DNA of 64,000 nucleotides, taken from contig NZ_AEUD01000017.1 of NCBI RefSeq assembly GCF_000192435.1, forward strand, positions 1 to 64,000, given 5' to 3'. Shown here piece after piece: positions 1 to 8,631 of this stretch. Each line of letters starts with the position of its first letter. The first letter of the stretch is position 1. The translations under genes and the position numbers were made by a program. The notes beneath the pieces are model-generated. The model was not told the DNA's origin. It saw only the letters and a program-made list of their open reading frames with translations, and made no database searches. Source of the DNA: Gordonia neofelifaecis NRRL B-59395. Lineage in GTDB: Bacteria > Actinomycetota > Actinomycetes > Mycobacteriales > Mycobacteriaceae.

Positions 1-46
1 GCTCTTCACGGCCATGTCGCCGAAACAACGTCCCTGGACATCACAT

Positions 47-814
47 CTAGACGGAGCGCAGGTACTCCAGGTCGGCGGAGATGCCGTCGGCGGGCGTCTC
101 CAGCACACCCGGTGCGCCGGCGGTCTTCATCAGTTCAGCGAGCACCTCCGGGTCGATCTGGCCGGATTCGAGGTTGGCATGACGATCCCGGCCGGAGTCG
201 AACTCGTCGCGCGAATTGTTGAGATGGATCAGATCGATGCGGCCGGTGATGCCCTTGATGCGTTCGACGAGTCCGACCAGGTCCTCGCCGCCGGCCCAGG
301 CGTGACAGGTGTCGAGGCAGAACCCGGCCTCGGGGAAGTCGCCGACGGCGTCCCACAGGCGTTCGATGGACTCCAGCGTCCGTGCCATCGCATGGTCGCC
401 GCCCGCGGTGTTCTCGACAAGGATCGGGACACCGAAGCCGCCCTTGTCCGCCTGCCGCTCGAAGAGCTTGCGCCAGTTCTCGAATCCCGCCGCGGCGTCC
501 TCACCGTCCTTGAGGTGTCCGCCGTGCACGACGAGCCCGATCGCGCCGAGCTCGGCCGCGGCCGCCGCCTGTTGCTCGACGGCCTTGCGCGAGGGCATCC
601 GCAGTCGGTTGTTCAGGCTCGCCACGTTGATCTGGTAGCTCGAGTGGACGACGACGTCGATCGCCGACTCCCGGATCTCGGCGGCGTGGGGATGCGGCTG
701 CGGCTTCTTCCAGCCCTGCGGATCGGTCACGAACATCTGGAAGATGTCGATGCCGAGGTCCTCGGCGGTGGCGACGGGGTTCTCGTCCTGGCGAAGGTGG
801 GCTCCGACTCGCAT
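47..814 (-). CDS. nfo: Endonuclease IV (AP endonuclease, deoxyribonuclease IV)
   Basis: The 255-residue protein is a TIM-barrel AP endonuclease that nicks DNA 5' of abasic sites in base-excision repair. Visible family signatures are VVHGGH, the metal ligand region ILVENTAGG, GFCLDTCHAWA, and the late IHLNNSRDEFDSGRDRH block, which carries the zinc-binding Asp and His residues. The length matches the short actinobacterial form (mycobacterial End). It stands alone, divergent from the PAP2 gene. The ATG start opens directly on the MRVGAH strand that begins the barrel. The call is firm. Confidence 0.92.
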   Translation of the reverse strand: MRVGAHLRQDENPVATAEDLGIDIFQMFVTDPQGWKKPQPHPHAAEIRESAIDVVVHSSYQINVASLNNRLRMPSRKAVEQQAAAAAELGAIGLVVHGGHLKDGEDAAAGFENWRKLFERQADKGGFGVPILVENTAGGDHAMARTLESIERLWDAVGDFPEAGFCLDTCHAWAGGEDLVGLVERIKGITGRIDLIHLNNSRDEFDSGRDRHANLESGQIDPEVLAELMKTAGAPGVLETPADGISADLEYLRSV

Positions 815-958
815 GGGCTCAGCCTATCGCCTGGGCGGCCGGCTTCGGGCTGGGCCGACGGGAGACAACCGGTGTACTGGCAGCGAACGCGCAGCGAACT
901 TCTATAGAGTTCGGGGTGGACGGTCGACGCCCCGGCGACCGGGGGCAGGAGGCGCCAC

Positions 959-2119
959 GTGAGTGTCGACACGGCGGCGCCCGGCGGGCCGAGTGATGCC
1001 GACGATGCCGCCGATCGGGAACCTCACGACGCAGTCCGCACCGCCGATCTCGAGCCGATTCCGGTCACCGAGGAGAAGATCCGCGACTATCGGCGGTTGC
1101 GCCGGATCCTGCTCACGGTCTGGGCCGTGGCCCTGGGCCTCTACTTCTGGCGATACGGCATCGCCGCCGACCGAACCAGCCTCATCTTCTTCCTGGCGTT
1201 CGGCATGGTCGCCGCGACGATCGGCAGGCGCCGCGCGAGCACGGTGCTGATCGACTGGCTGCCGTTCGTCCTGATCCTGATGCTCTACGACTGGACGCGG
1301 AACGTCGCGGTCTGGCTCGACATGCCGACGCACTGGGAGCTCGCGCCAGACGTCGACCACTGGCTGTTCGGGACCAACCCGACGGTGTGGCTGCAGTCGC
1401 ATCTCAAAGAATCCTCGCCACCCTGGTGGGAGGTGGTCGTCAGCGCGGTCTACATGTCGTACTTCATCGTCCCGTACGCTACCGCCGCGGTGCTCTGGGT
1501 GCGCGACCGCGCCGTCTGGCGCCGGTTCGCGGCGTGTTTCATCGCGGTCAGTTTCCTCGGGTTGGTGGGCTACACCCTGGTTCCGGCCGCGCCGCCGTGG
1601 GCGGCGTCGCGCTGCACCGCCGTCGAGGTGGCCGACAGTCCGCACGACCCGCCGTGCATGTACACCACCGGCTCGCCGGTGCCCGACAATCTGCTCGGTC
1701 AGGTGACGCCCGAGCATCCGGATGCGAATCCGTACGTCGAGCGGATCTCCGACCGCGGCTGGAGCGTCATCGGGCTGGACATGGTGCTGCGTGCGGTGCG
1801 CCTGGGCCAGACGAAGTCGAATCTCGTCGCGGCGATACCGTCGCTGCACGCCGGGCTGACGATGCTGTTGGCGCTGTTCATGTGGCCGCGCACCCGATGG
1901 TTCGGCAAGACGATGTTCATGGGTTACGCGCTCGCGATGGCCTTCGCGCTCGTCTACAGCGGCGAGCACTACGTCTTCGACATCCTGTTGGGCTGGGGTC
2001 TGGCCGGATTCGTATTCGCGGCGTACCGGCTCATCGACGCGCGGTACATCCAGCCGCGCAACGCGATTCGCGCCGGGGTCAGACCGCGGCGTCGAAGTTC
2101 GGCTCCGTCTCAATCGTGA
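959..2119 (+). CDS. PAP2-family membrane phosphatase / inositolphosphotransferase-like protein
   Basis: The 386-residue polytopic membrane protein carries the PAP2 phosphatase signature: PSLHAG with His297, and SGEHYVFD with His337 and Asp341, between predicted membrane helices. An Asp/Glu-rich cytoplasmic N-terminus of about 45 residues precedes the first helix (about 48-66). Such proteins dephosphorylate or transfer polar head groups on phospholipids or polyprenyl phosphates at the membrane; the substrate cannot be read from the sequence. The GTG start is preceded by GGGCAGGAGG. The 3' end overlaps the convergent 73-residue gene by 41 bp. Confidence 0.8.
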   Translation: MSVDTAAPGGPSDADDAADREPHDAVRTADLEPIPVTEEKIRDYRRLRRILLTVWAVALGLYFWRYGIAADRTSLIFFLAFGMVAATIGRRRASTVLIDWLPFVLILMLYDWTRNVAVWLDMPTHWELAPDVDHWLFGTNPTVWLQSHLKESSPPWWEVVVSAVYMSYFIVPYATAAVLWVRDRAVWRRFAACFIAVSFLGLVGYTLVPAAPPWAASRCTAVEVADSPHDPPCMYTTGSPVPDNLLGQVTPEHPDANPYVERISDRGWSVIGLDMVLRAVRLGQTKSNLVAAIPSLHAGLTMLLALFMWPRTRWFGKTMFMGYALAMAFALVYSGEHYVFDILLGWGLAGFVFAAYRLIDARYIQPRNAIRAGVRPRRRSSAPSQS

Positions 2120-2300
2120 TCGGCACGCCCGCCGCGATCAGCAGGCGGCACTGCGCCTCGCTGTCGGGGTAGAGGTTGAGCCACTCGTGGCCCGCACTGC
2201 CCGCCGCGTACACCTTGTTGAGCGCGCGGTCGAGACGCGCCTCGGTCTCGCGCGTGATGATGAAACGACGGTCGCCGTACCTGAGATACCTGTTCGTCAC
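2079..2300 (-). CDS. Small conserved-type hypothetical protein (73 aa)
   Basis: I do not recognise this 73-residue protein. It has a balanced composition with Tyr, Trp, Asn and many charged residues (RYGDRRFIITRETEARLDRA), unlike the Ala/Arg/Gly-rich shadow frames around it, and ends acidic. No membrane segment or Cys motif is present. Its 3' end lies 41 bp inside the end of the convergent PAP2 gene. It faces away from the thioesterase-like gene only in position, since both are read from the minus strand. No function is proposed. Confidence 0.6.
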   Translation of the reverse strand: MTNRYLRYGDRRFIITRETEARLDRALNKVYAAGSAGHEWLNLYPDSEAQCRLLIAAGVPITIETEPNFDAAV

Positions 2301-2368
2301 GACAGCCTCCGACTAGTAGCTCCTGTGACTCAGGACACTACCCGCCGCGTCGGCGGTGGGGAGGCGGC

Positions 2369-3208
2369 TCAGCTGAGCTCGGGCGCCCTCGACGTATAGG
2401 GCTGAACCTTCGAGAAATCGATCATCGCGCGGGTGTTGTCGACGGCGGTGACCAGACCGACGCCGAACTGCCCGTGCTCGTCGTACAGGTTCGCCGTGCC
2501 GACGGACAGGCCGGCGTTCTCGACATGCGAATCGGCTTCGACGCCGATCCGGACGCCCTCGGGCAGGCGGGCGACGGCCACCGTCAGATCGCAGTTGATG
2601 AAGCCGATGCCGCCGTCGCCGATGTTGGTCACCAGGCTGGTGGACTCCGCGGCGATCACCGCGCGCTGAAACGGGGTCAGGGCGGTGGCGGCGACGGCGT
2701 CGAACGGCCGCGTCCACATCCGGAGCCTGCCGGAGTTCTGGAAGTCGCCCATGTCGGAGGACCAGTCGCCGTCGTCGACCTGGAACCAGGGGCGGTAGTC
2801 GTCGTCCGCGGTGGGCGGTACGAAGGTCTGTTCCTCGGGCGGTCGCACCCAGCGCTCGCCCGGCGGGTTCGACCCCTGCTTGAGGAAGACGACGTTGCCC
2901 CGGGCGACCAGGATCTCCGTGTCGCCGTCGAACTGGACCACCGAGACCTCGACAACCCGAATGCGGTGGCCGTCGCGGATCACCGTGGTCGTGGGAAGGG
3001 TGGGCAGCCTGCGGGCGCTCTTGAACAGTTCGAGGGTGAATCGCGCGGGCGCGAAACCCTCGCTGCTGCCCGCGTTCTCCGCGGCGTAGGCGGCGATGGC
3101 GCAGACCGACGGTCCGTTGAGCGCATCGGGCCCCCACAGTCCCATCGCGTAGCCGGTCGGGTCGAACCGGCCGCCGTCGGCGGGGGTGAAGAAGGTCCTG
3201 TCGCTCAT
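2369..3208 (-). CDS. Acyl-CoA thioesterase-like hotdog-fold protein
   Basis: The 279-residue protein resembles actinobacterial double-hotdog thioesterase-family proteins. It has an N-terminal half with the ARFTLELFKSARRLPT strand and a C-terminal half with RMWTRPFDA and FINCDLTVAVARLPEGVRIG, typical of TesB-like repeats. It would hydrolyse acyl-CoA or bind acyl groups in the cytosol. The start MSDRTFF was chosen over an upstream in-frame extension because that extension is Asp/Glu-rich shadow sequence overlapping the divergent HdeD-like gene. Family assignment rests on fold-like pattern only. Confidence 0.65.
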   Translation of the reverse strand: MSDRTFFTPADGGRFDPTGYAMGLWGPDALNGPSVCAIAAYAAENAGSSEGFAPARFTLELFKSARRLPTLPTTTVIRDGHRIRVVEVSVVQFDGDTEILVARGNVVFLKQGSNPPGERWVRPPEEQTFVPPTADDDYRPWFQVDDGDWSSDMGDFQNSGRLRMWTRPFDAVAATALTPFQRAVIAAESTSLVTNIGDGGIGFINCDLTVAVARLPEGVRIGVEADSHVENAGLSVGTANLYDEHGQFGVGLVTAVDNTRAMIDFSKVQPYTSRAPELS

Positions 3209-3232
3209 ACGCCTGCACGCTACGCTGCCTCC

Positions 3233-3862
3233 ATGACCACTCAAGCAACACCGTCCGTTCTGCCGAACGACGCGGTCGGCATCGTCCGGACGTTCGTCAT
3301 CTTCACCTCGATCGTCGGCATCGCGCTGGGTGTCGCCGCTCTCGTCTGGCCGCACGCGACGCTCACCGTGATCGGTGTGCTGTTCGGCATCGCGCTCATC
3401 ATCGCCGGGCTCTCCCGCCTGTTCGTCGCGTTCGCGGTGACCCGTGCACCGGCGTCCGCGCGCATCCTGCTCGGGGTGTTCGGCGCCGTGGTCCTCGCCG
3501 TCGGTGTGCTCGCCACGATCAACCCGTCGAAGTCGCTCGTCCTGCTCGGTATCTTCATCGGAATCGGCTGGATCATCGGCGGCGTGCACGACCTCTTCGG
3601 CTCCCGGATGACCGCGACCGTCGCGCCGCGCTGGCTGGTGATCGTGTCCGGCGTGATCTCGGTCCTCGCAGGCATCGCGATGATCGTGCTGCCCGCGGTC
3701 TGGACGCTCTCGACCATTCTCTGGATCCTCGCGATCCTGCTCATCGTGGTCAGCGTCGTCACGCTGTTCACCGTCCCGAACAAGATCAGTGCCCTGGCCG
3801 AGCGCGCAGCCGCCGGCGGCGCGGTCGTCGTCGAGGGTGCCGTGATCGAGACCGAGGACTGA
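3233..3862 (+). CDS. HdeD/DUF308-like multi-spanning membrane protein
   Basis: The 209-residue protein has about six hydrophobic helices in three hairpins (VRTFVIFTSIVGIALGVAAL, TVIGVLFGIALIIAGLSRLF, LLGVFGAVVLAVGVLATI and so on), with Gly-rich turns and a short acidic C-terminus. This is the layout of the HdeD / DUF308 family of acid-stress-associated membrane proteins; a molecular function is not established. The ATG chosen lies 24 bp from the divergent thioesterase-like start, so the two promoters must overlap. A longer upstream reading frame is rejected because it runs antisense through that gene. Confidence 0.8.
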   Translation: MTTQATPSVLPNDAVGIVRTFVIFTSIVGIALGVAALVWPHATLTVIGVLFGIALIIAGLSRLFVAFAVTRAPASARILLGVFGAVVLAVGVLATINPSKSLVLLGIFIGIGWIIGGVHDLFGSRMTATVAPRWLVIVSGVISVLAGIAMIVLPAVWTLSTILWILAILLIVVSVVTLFTVPNKISALAERAAAGGAVVVEGAVIETED

Positions 3863-3865
3863 GTC

Positions 3866-4435
3866 CTATCCGGTCAGTGCCAAGCCGTCGAGCGTGATCG
3901 CCGGCTTGGCGCTCTCTTCCTCGGCGAGCAGTTCGGCGCAGATTCCGAGGACGGTCAGCAATTCGTCGGTGTGCCGCAGCGCGACGCCGTCGACGGTTCC
4001 GCGCCACACCATGGCGGCCGGATGGGCGGCGGGCACCGTCGCTGCGGCGCCGATCAGCCTGCGGGCGCCCGCGGTGTCGGAGTCCCACATCGCGTCGGCG
4101 GTGGTCAGGTACAGGCCGATGGCCGGCCGCAGTTCCCGCAGGTGCATCATCGCCCAGGCCCAGTGCTTGGCGACGTCGACCGTGATCTCCTGACCGCGGC
4201 CGAGCGTCCGCACATACTTGCTGTGGAGCTCGCTGCAGAGCAGGTCGGAGTCATCCCACATCTCCAGCATCGACATGCATCGAACGCTGTTGTGCAGGGC
4301 CGCGAGGTACTTCACCGAATAGGGCCCCTCGCGGCGGGAGCGGATCTCGCGGAGGACCGAGAATCCGGCCAGCGCGCTGGTGAACTCGCCGGCGTCGTAA
4401 TCGGCGTGGGCTTGGTCGTTCAACTCGTCCAGCAT
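3866..4435 (-). CDS. TPR-like helical hypothetical protein (189 aa)
   Basis: I do not recognise a specific family. The 189-residue protein is all-helical in appearance, with repeats that look like tetratricopeptide hairpins: YDAGEFTSALAGFSVLREI, YLAALHNSVRCMSMLEMWDD, HWAWAMMHLRELRPAIGLYL. Its end lies 3 bp from the convergent HdeD-like gene. It starts roughly 100 bp from the divergent cation exporter. A scaffold or sensor role is possible from TPR-like structure, but nothing in the neighbourhood fixes it. Confidence 0.6.
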   Translation of the reverse strand: MLDELNDQAHADYDAGEFTSALAGFSVLREIRSRREGPYSVKYLAALHNSVRCMSMLEMWDDSDLLCSELHSKYVRTLGRGQEITVDVAKHWAWAMMHLRELRPAIGLYLTTADAMWDSDTAGARRLIGAAATVPAAHPAAMVWRGTVDGVALRHTDELLTVLGICAELLAEEESAKPAITLDGLALTG

Positions 4436-4532
4436 GTCCCAATGCTCCCCGCACCGGCGGAACTCCGCAGCGTAATGGCACTATTGAGCCTCTTCCAGTG
4501 CGGTGGCGAGATGGGTGCGGGATGATTCCGGG

Positions 4533-5432
4533 GTGGCCGAACAGACACGTGATCTGAGTAAGTGGGCTCTGCTGAGCATTGCGACCGCGATCGTGGTGAT
4601 CGCGCTCAAGCTGCTGGCGTGGCAGCTGACCGGGTCGGTGGGACTGCTGTCGGACGCCGCGGAATCGGTCGTGAACCTCGTCGCGGCGGTGGTCGGTTTC
4701 TTCGCACTGCGGATCGCCGCCCGTCCCGCCGACGACGACCACAACTTCGGGCATGTCAAGAGCGAGTACTTCGCCGCGGTGATCGAAGGCGTGATGATCG
4801 TGGTCGCGGCGGTGATCATCATCGTGACCGCAGTGGATCGACTGATCCATCCCCGCGAACTGGAGTCGGTGGGCCTCGGTCTCGCCGTGTCGGTGATCGC
4901 CTCGGTGATCAACGCGGCCGTCGCCTGGCAACTGATCCGAGTGGGGCGACGCCATCGTTCGCTCACCCTGGAGGCCGACGGCAAGCACCTCATGACCGAC
5001 GTCTGGACCACCGCGGGCGTCATCGTCGGCGTGGCGGTCGTCGCGATCACCGGCTGGGCCGTCCTCGACCCGATCATCGCGATAGCGGTCGCCGTCAACA
5101 TCATCTTCGTCGGTTATCACCTGGTGCGACGGTCGACGCTCGGCCTGATGGACACTGCCGTTCCCGAGGCCGAGCGCGCCGAGATAGACGCGGTGCTCGA
5201 CCGGTTCCGCGGTGACGGCATCGACTTCCACGACGTCCGCACACGCGAGGCGGGGCATCTGCGGTACGTGCAGTTGCACATGCTGGTGCCCGGCGACTGG
5301 TCGGTGCAGCGCGGGCACGACCTCCTCGAGGACGTCGAGGCGGCGCTGCACGCGGCCGTCGACGATCTGGTGCCCACCATCCATCTCGAACCGATCGAGG
5401 ATCCGCGCAGCTACGAGCCCTGGCGACGGTAG
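4533..5432 (+). CDS. Cation diffusion facilitator (CDF) family divalent metal exporter
   Basis: The 299-residue membrane protein has the CDF signature. Helix 2 carries GLLSDAAESVVNLVAA (Asp41 region), the loop carries DDDHNFGHVKSEYF, helix 5 carries LEADGKHLMTDVWTT (the HxxxD metal site), and a C-terminal cytoplasmic ferredoxin-like domain follows with metal-site-like histidines (FHDVRTREAGHLRYVQ). CDF proteins expel Zn2+, Fe2+, Mn2+ or similar ions by proton antiport. Several GTG starts are possible; the one giving MAEQTRDLSKW places the first helix close to the N-terminus. Metal specificity is unknown. Confidence 0.88.
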   Translation: MAEQTRDLSKWALLSIATAIVVIALKLLAWQLTGSVGLLSDAAESVVNLVAAVVGFFALRIAARPADDDHNFGHVKSEYFAAVIEGVMIVVAAVIIIVTAVDRLIHPRELESVGLGLAVSVIASVINAAVAWQLIRVGRRHRSLTLEADGKHLMTDVWTTAGVIVGVAVVAITGWAVLDPIIAIAVAVNIIFVGYHLVRRSTLGLMDTAVPEAERAEIDAVLDRFRGDGIDFHDVRTREAGHLRYVQLHMLVPGDWSVQRGHDLLEDVEAALHAAVDDLVPTIHLEPIEDPRSYEPWRR

Positions 5433-5480
5433 TTCGCGAGGTCGCGGCGGAGCGGACGCCCGGAGGCTACCGTTGGGGAC

Positions 5481-5870
5481 ATGAGCGCTCGTGATTCGTA
5501 TGACGGTGGCGAGTACGACCAGGACGACACCGATCAGCTGCAGCCGGGGGACACCCTCGACGACACCGAGCTGGCTGATGTCCTCGACCGCGGCTACTCG
5601 CCGCCCGACTATGCGCCGCCGACGCATGAGCACGACTGCCTCGACGAACGGCTCGCCGAAGAGGAACCCGACATCTCGTACGACGACGACGGCGATCCCG
5701 ACTTCCCGGAGCGCGACGAGGTCGGCGCGCGGCGCGCGGGCCGGCTGATCGCACCCGACGAGGGCGTCGGGCCCGACGTCGACAACCAACTGCTCGCCAC
5801 CGACGCGGGCGTGGACGGCGCGGGCGCCTCCGCGGAGGAGGCGGCCATGCACTACATCGAAGACGAGTGA
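5481..5870 (+). CDS. DUF5709 family acidic protein
   Basis: The 129-residue, very acidic protein matches the actinobacterial DUF5709 pattern: LQPGDTLDDTELADVLDRGY, then PPDYAP, LDERLAEEEPD, then RAGRLIAPDEGVGPDVDNQL near the centre, ending in AAMHYIED. No membrane helix, signal or catalytic motif is visible. It is a free-standing gene 48 bp after the CDF exporter on the same strand, so co-transcription is possible. The function of the family is unknown to me. Confidence 0.8.
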   Translation: MSARDSYDGGEYDQDDTDQLQPGDTLDDTELADVLDRGYSPPDYAPPTHEHDCLDERLAEEEPDISYDDDGDPDFPERDEVGARRAGRLIAPDEGVGPDVDNQLLATDAGVDGAGASAEEAAMHYIEDE

Positions 5871-5937
5871 GCCCCGGCGATCCGCTGGATGAGACTCCGC
5901 GCCCGCACGGGTACCCGGATTCGATACCGTTCTTCGC

Positions 5938-6486
5938 ATGGATCGTGACCGGTTGGTGGAAGTCGGCGTCGCCCTGGTGTCGCGTTTCGGGGCCAAAGCC
6001 CTGAGCCTGACCTCGGTGGCCCGGCAGGCGGGCGTGGCCCGGGCGACGGCATACCGCATGTTCGGCGGTCGTGACGCTCTCGTCGCCGCGATCATGGCGC
6101 GCGAGCTGGAGCAGCTGCGCGTGCAGATGAAGGCATGGGGTGCCGAGCAGCCGGATGTGAGCGAGCGGATTCGCGACCGCGTGCGCGGCAGTCTCGCGTA
6201 CATCCGGGAGCACGAAGCACTGCAGTACGTGCTGCGCAACGAACCCGAGGAGGTGGTGCGCGCGCTCATCACCACCAGCGACGCCGATCGGCCGTCGCTG
6301 ATCGAGATGATCGTCGACGCGACGCTGCCCGACGTGGTCGAGGACGAGGCCGCCGCGCTGTACCCGAACGTGCGCGCGGGCAGCGAGTTCATGGTGCGGG
6401 TGGTCTACTCCTGCATGCTGGTTCCCGGCAGCTCGATGTCCGACGACGAGATCGCGGACATGGTGGTGCGCGCCGTCGTTCGCTGA
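5938..6486 (+). CDS. TetR-family transcriptional regulator
   Basis: The 182-residue protein has an N-terminal TetR helix-turn-helix at about residues 18-47 (LSLTSVARQAGVARATAYRMF) and a variable helical ligand domain after it. It is 27 bp upstream of pta on the same strand, so it may be co-transcribed with pta-ackA or regulate them; this is inference from position alone. No perfect TetR operator is obvious in the 67 bp before the start, apart from a CGGGTACCCGG palindrome near position 5910. The effector is unknown. Confidence 0.85.
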   Translation: MDRDRLVEVGVALVSRFGAKALSLTSVARQAGVARATAYRMFGGRDALVAAIMARELEQLRVQMKAWGAEQPDVSERIRDRVRGSLAYIREHEALQYVLRNEPEEVVRALITTSDADRPSLIEMIVDATLPDVVEDEAAALYPNVRAGSEFMVRVVYSCMLVPGSSMSDDEIADMVVRAVVR

Positions 6487-6513
6487 TCCGGCGAACCGAC
6501 TACTGTCGGATCC

Positions 6514-8631
6514 ATGACTGGCACGGGCGCCCGCAGCATCTACGTCGCGTCGGCGGAAGGCGACACCGGAAAGTCCACGATCGCCCTCGGGGTGCTCGCG
6601 GTGCTGACTGCAGCGGGTGGCCGCGTCGGCGTGTTCCGGCCGATCTCACGCGCCGCGGCCGGGGAGCACGACTACATCCTCGACCTGCTGCATCAGTTCG
6701 CGTCCGTCGACATTCCGTACGAGCAGTGCATCGGCGTGACCTACGACGAGGTGCACGCCGACCCCGACGCGGCGATCGCGGAGATCGTCGATCGCTACCA
6801 CACCGTCGCCGAGCAGTGCGACAACGTGCTGGTGATCGGATCCGATTACACCGACGTCGCCTCGCCGTCGGAGCTGAGCTTCAACGCGCGGGTCGCCGCC
6901 AACCTGTCGGCGCCGATCATCTTGGTGGTCAAGGCTTTCGAGCGGCAGCCCGAGGAAGTGAAGGCCGTCGCAGAGCTGCTGATGGCCGACATCTCGGCCG
7001 CCCACGCGACCACGGTGGCGATCGTCGCGAACCGCTGCGACCCCGACCGCAGGCTGGAGGTGGCCGCGGCGATCTCGCGGATCGGCGTGCGGTCATGGGC
7101 GCTGCCCGACGAGCCGCTGCTGGTCGCTCCGACGATGTCCGAACTGTGCGAAGCGCTCGACGGGACCCTGTACTCCGGTGACGCCGACCTGATGGAGCGC
7201 GAGGCGCTCGACGTGATGGTCGGCGGCATGACCGTCGAGCACATTCTCGAGCGGCTCAGCGAGTCGATGGTGGTGATCGCTCCGGCCGACCGGTCCGACG
7301 TGCTGCTTTCGCTGGTGAACGCCAATGCCGCGGAAGGCTTTCCGCGATTGGCGGGGATCGTCATCAACGGCGGGCTGCGGCCGCACCCGATGATCGACGC
7401 GCTGGTGAAGGGGCTGCGTCCGACGTTGCCCATCGTCGCCTGCGACCACGGTACGTACGAGACCGCGAGGATCGCCGCCCACACGCGCGGCGCGATGGCC
7501 AGCGGTTCGGTGCGGAAGATCGACGCCGCGATGAGCCTGATGGAACAGTACGTCTCACCCAAAGAACTGCTCGGCGAGCTCGATCTGCACACCCCGGCGG
7601 TGATGACCCCGCAGATGTTCGAGTATCAGCTGCTCGCGCAGGCCAAGTCCGACAGGCAGCGGATCGTTCTCCCCGAGGGCGGGGACGACCGCATCCTCCG
7701 CGCGACCGACCGCCTGGTGCGGCGGGGCGTCGCCGACCTGACGCTGCTGGGGGACCCGGATGCGGTGCGGCGCAGGGCGAACGAGCTCGGCGTCGATCTC
7801 TCATCGGTGGACGTCATCGACCCGGCGACGTCGCCGCTGGGCGAGGAGTTCGCGCCGATCTACGCCGAACTGCGCAAGCATAAGGGCATGACGCTGGAAC
7901 GGGCGTCGGAGGTGGTGCGCGACGAATCGTACTTCGGCACCATGCTGCTGCACACCGGACGCGTCGACGGCATGGTGTCCGGTGCCGTGCACACCACCGC
8001 CCAGACCATCCGGCCGGCGTTCGAGATCATCAAGACCGTGCCGGGCGTCTCGACGGTGTCGAGTGTGTTCTTCATGTGCCTGGCCGACAAGGTGCTGACG
8101 TACGGCGACTGCGCGGTCGTGCCCGATCCGACCGCCGAGGAGCTGGCCGACATCGCGATCTCGTCGGCGCAGACCGCGGCGGCGTTCGGCATCGAGCAGC
8201 GGGTCGCCATGCTGTCCTACTCCACGGGCGGATCGGGTTCCGGAAAGGACGTAGACAAGGTCCGGACGGCCACCGATCTGGTCCGGGAGCGTGCGCCGGA
8301 ACTGTTGGTGGAGGGGCCGATCCAGTACGACGCGGCCATCGAACCGTCGGTGGCGGCGTCGAAGATGCCCGATTCGCCGGTGGCCGGGCGGGCGACGGTG
8401 CTGATCTTCCCCGACCTGAACACCGGTAACAACACCTACAAGGCCGTGCAGCGAAGCGCCGGCGCGATCGCCATCGGACCGGTGCTGCAGGGGCTCAACA
8501 AGCCGATGAACGATCTGTCGCGCGGCGCGCTGGTCTCGGACATCGTCAACACGGTCGCCATCACCGCGATTCAAGCGCAGAACATCAAGAAGGCCGCTGC
8601 GGCCACCGAGGATCAGGAGAGCCGGGCATGA
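6514..8631 (+). CDS. pta: Phosphate acetyltransferase
   Basis: The 705-residue long-form enzyme interconverts acetyl-CoA plus phosphate with acetyl phosphate plus CoA. The N-terminal third is the P-loop-like BioD/DRTGG regulatory portion (ASAEGDTGKSTIALG at about 12-26), the middle a DRTGG-type domain, and residues from about 380 form the PTA catalytic domain with VLPEGGDDRI, SYSTGGSGSGKDVDKV and FPDLNTGNNTYKAVQR. It overlaps ackA by four bases (ATGA), implying translational coupling of the acetate pathway. A leading MTGTGARS start fits the family length of about 690-710. Confidence 0.96.
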   Translation: MTGTGARSIYVASAEGDTGKSTIALGVLAVLTAAGGRVGVFRPISRAAAGEHDYILDLLHQFASVDIPYEQCIGVTYDEVHADPDAAIAEIVDRYHTVAEQCDNVLVIGSDYTDVASPSELSFNARVAANLSAPIILVVKAFERQPEEVKAVAELLMADISAAHATTVAIVANRCDPDRRLEVAAAISRIGVRSWALPDEPLLVAPTMSELCEALDGTLYSGDADLMEREALDVMVGGMTVEHILERLSESMVVIAPADRSDVLLSLVNANAAEGFPRLAGIVINGGLRPHPMIDALVKGLRPTLPIVACDHGTYETARIAAHTRGAMASGSVRKIDAAMSLMEQYVSPKELLGELDLHTPAVMTPQMFEYQLLAQAKSDRQRIVLPEGGDDRILRATDRLVRRGVADLTLLGDPDAVRRRANELGVDLSSVDVIDPATSPLGEEFAPIYAELRKHKGMTLERASEVVRDESYFGTMLLHTGRVDGMVSGAVHTTAQTIRPAFEIIKTVPGVSTVSSVFFMCLADKVLTYGDCAVVPDPTAEELADIAISSAQTAAAFGIEQRVAMLSYSTGGSGSGKDVDKVRTATDLVRERAPELLVEGPIQYDAAIEPSVAASKMPDSPVAGRATVLIFPDLNTGNNTYKAVQRSAGAIAIGPVLQGLNKPMNDLSRGALVSDIVNTVAITAIQAQNIKKAAAATEDQESRA

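Noticed and set aside
14-907. Long plus-strand reading frame over endonuclease IV
   Set aside because: It is the antisense shadow of nfo; composition is Asp/Val/Gly/Arg-rich without motifs, while the minus strand gives a textbook enzyme.
4251-6392. 713-codon minus-strand frame
   Set aside because: It runs antisense through the CDF exporter, the DUF5709 gene and the TetR gene, all of which are well supported; low-complexity Arg/His/Asp composition.
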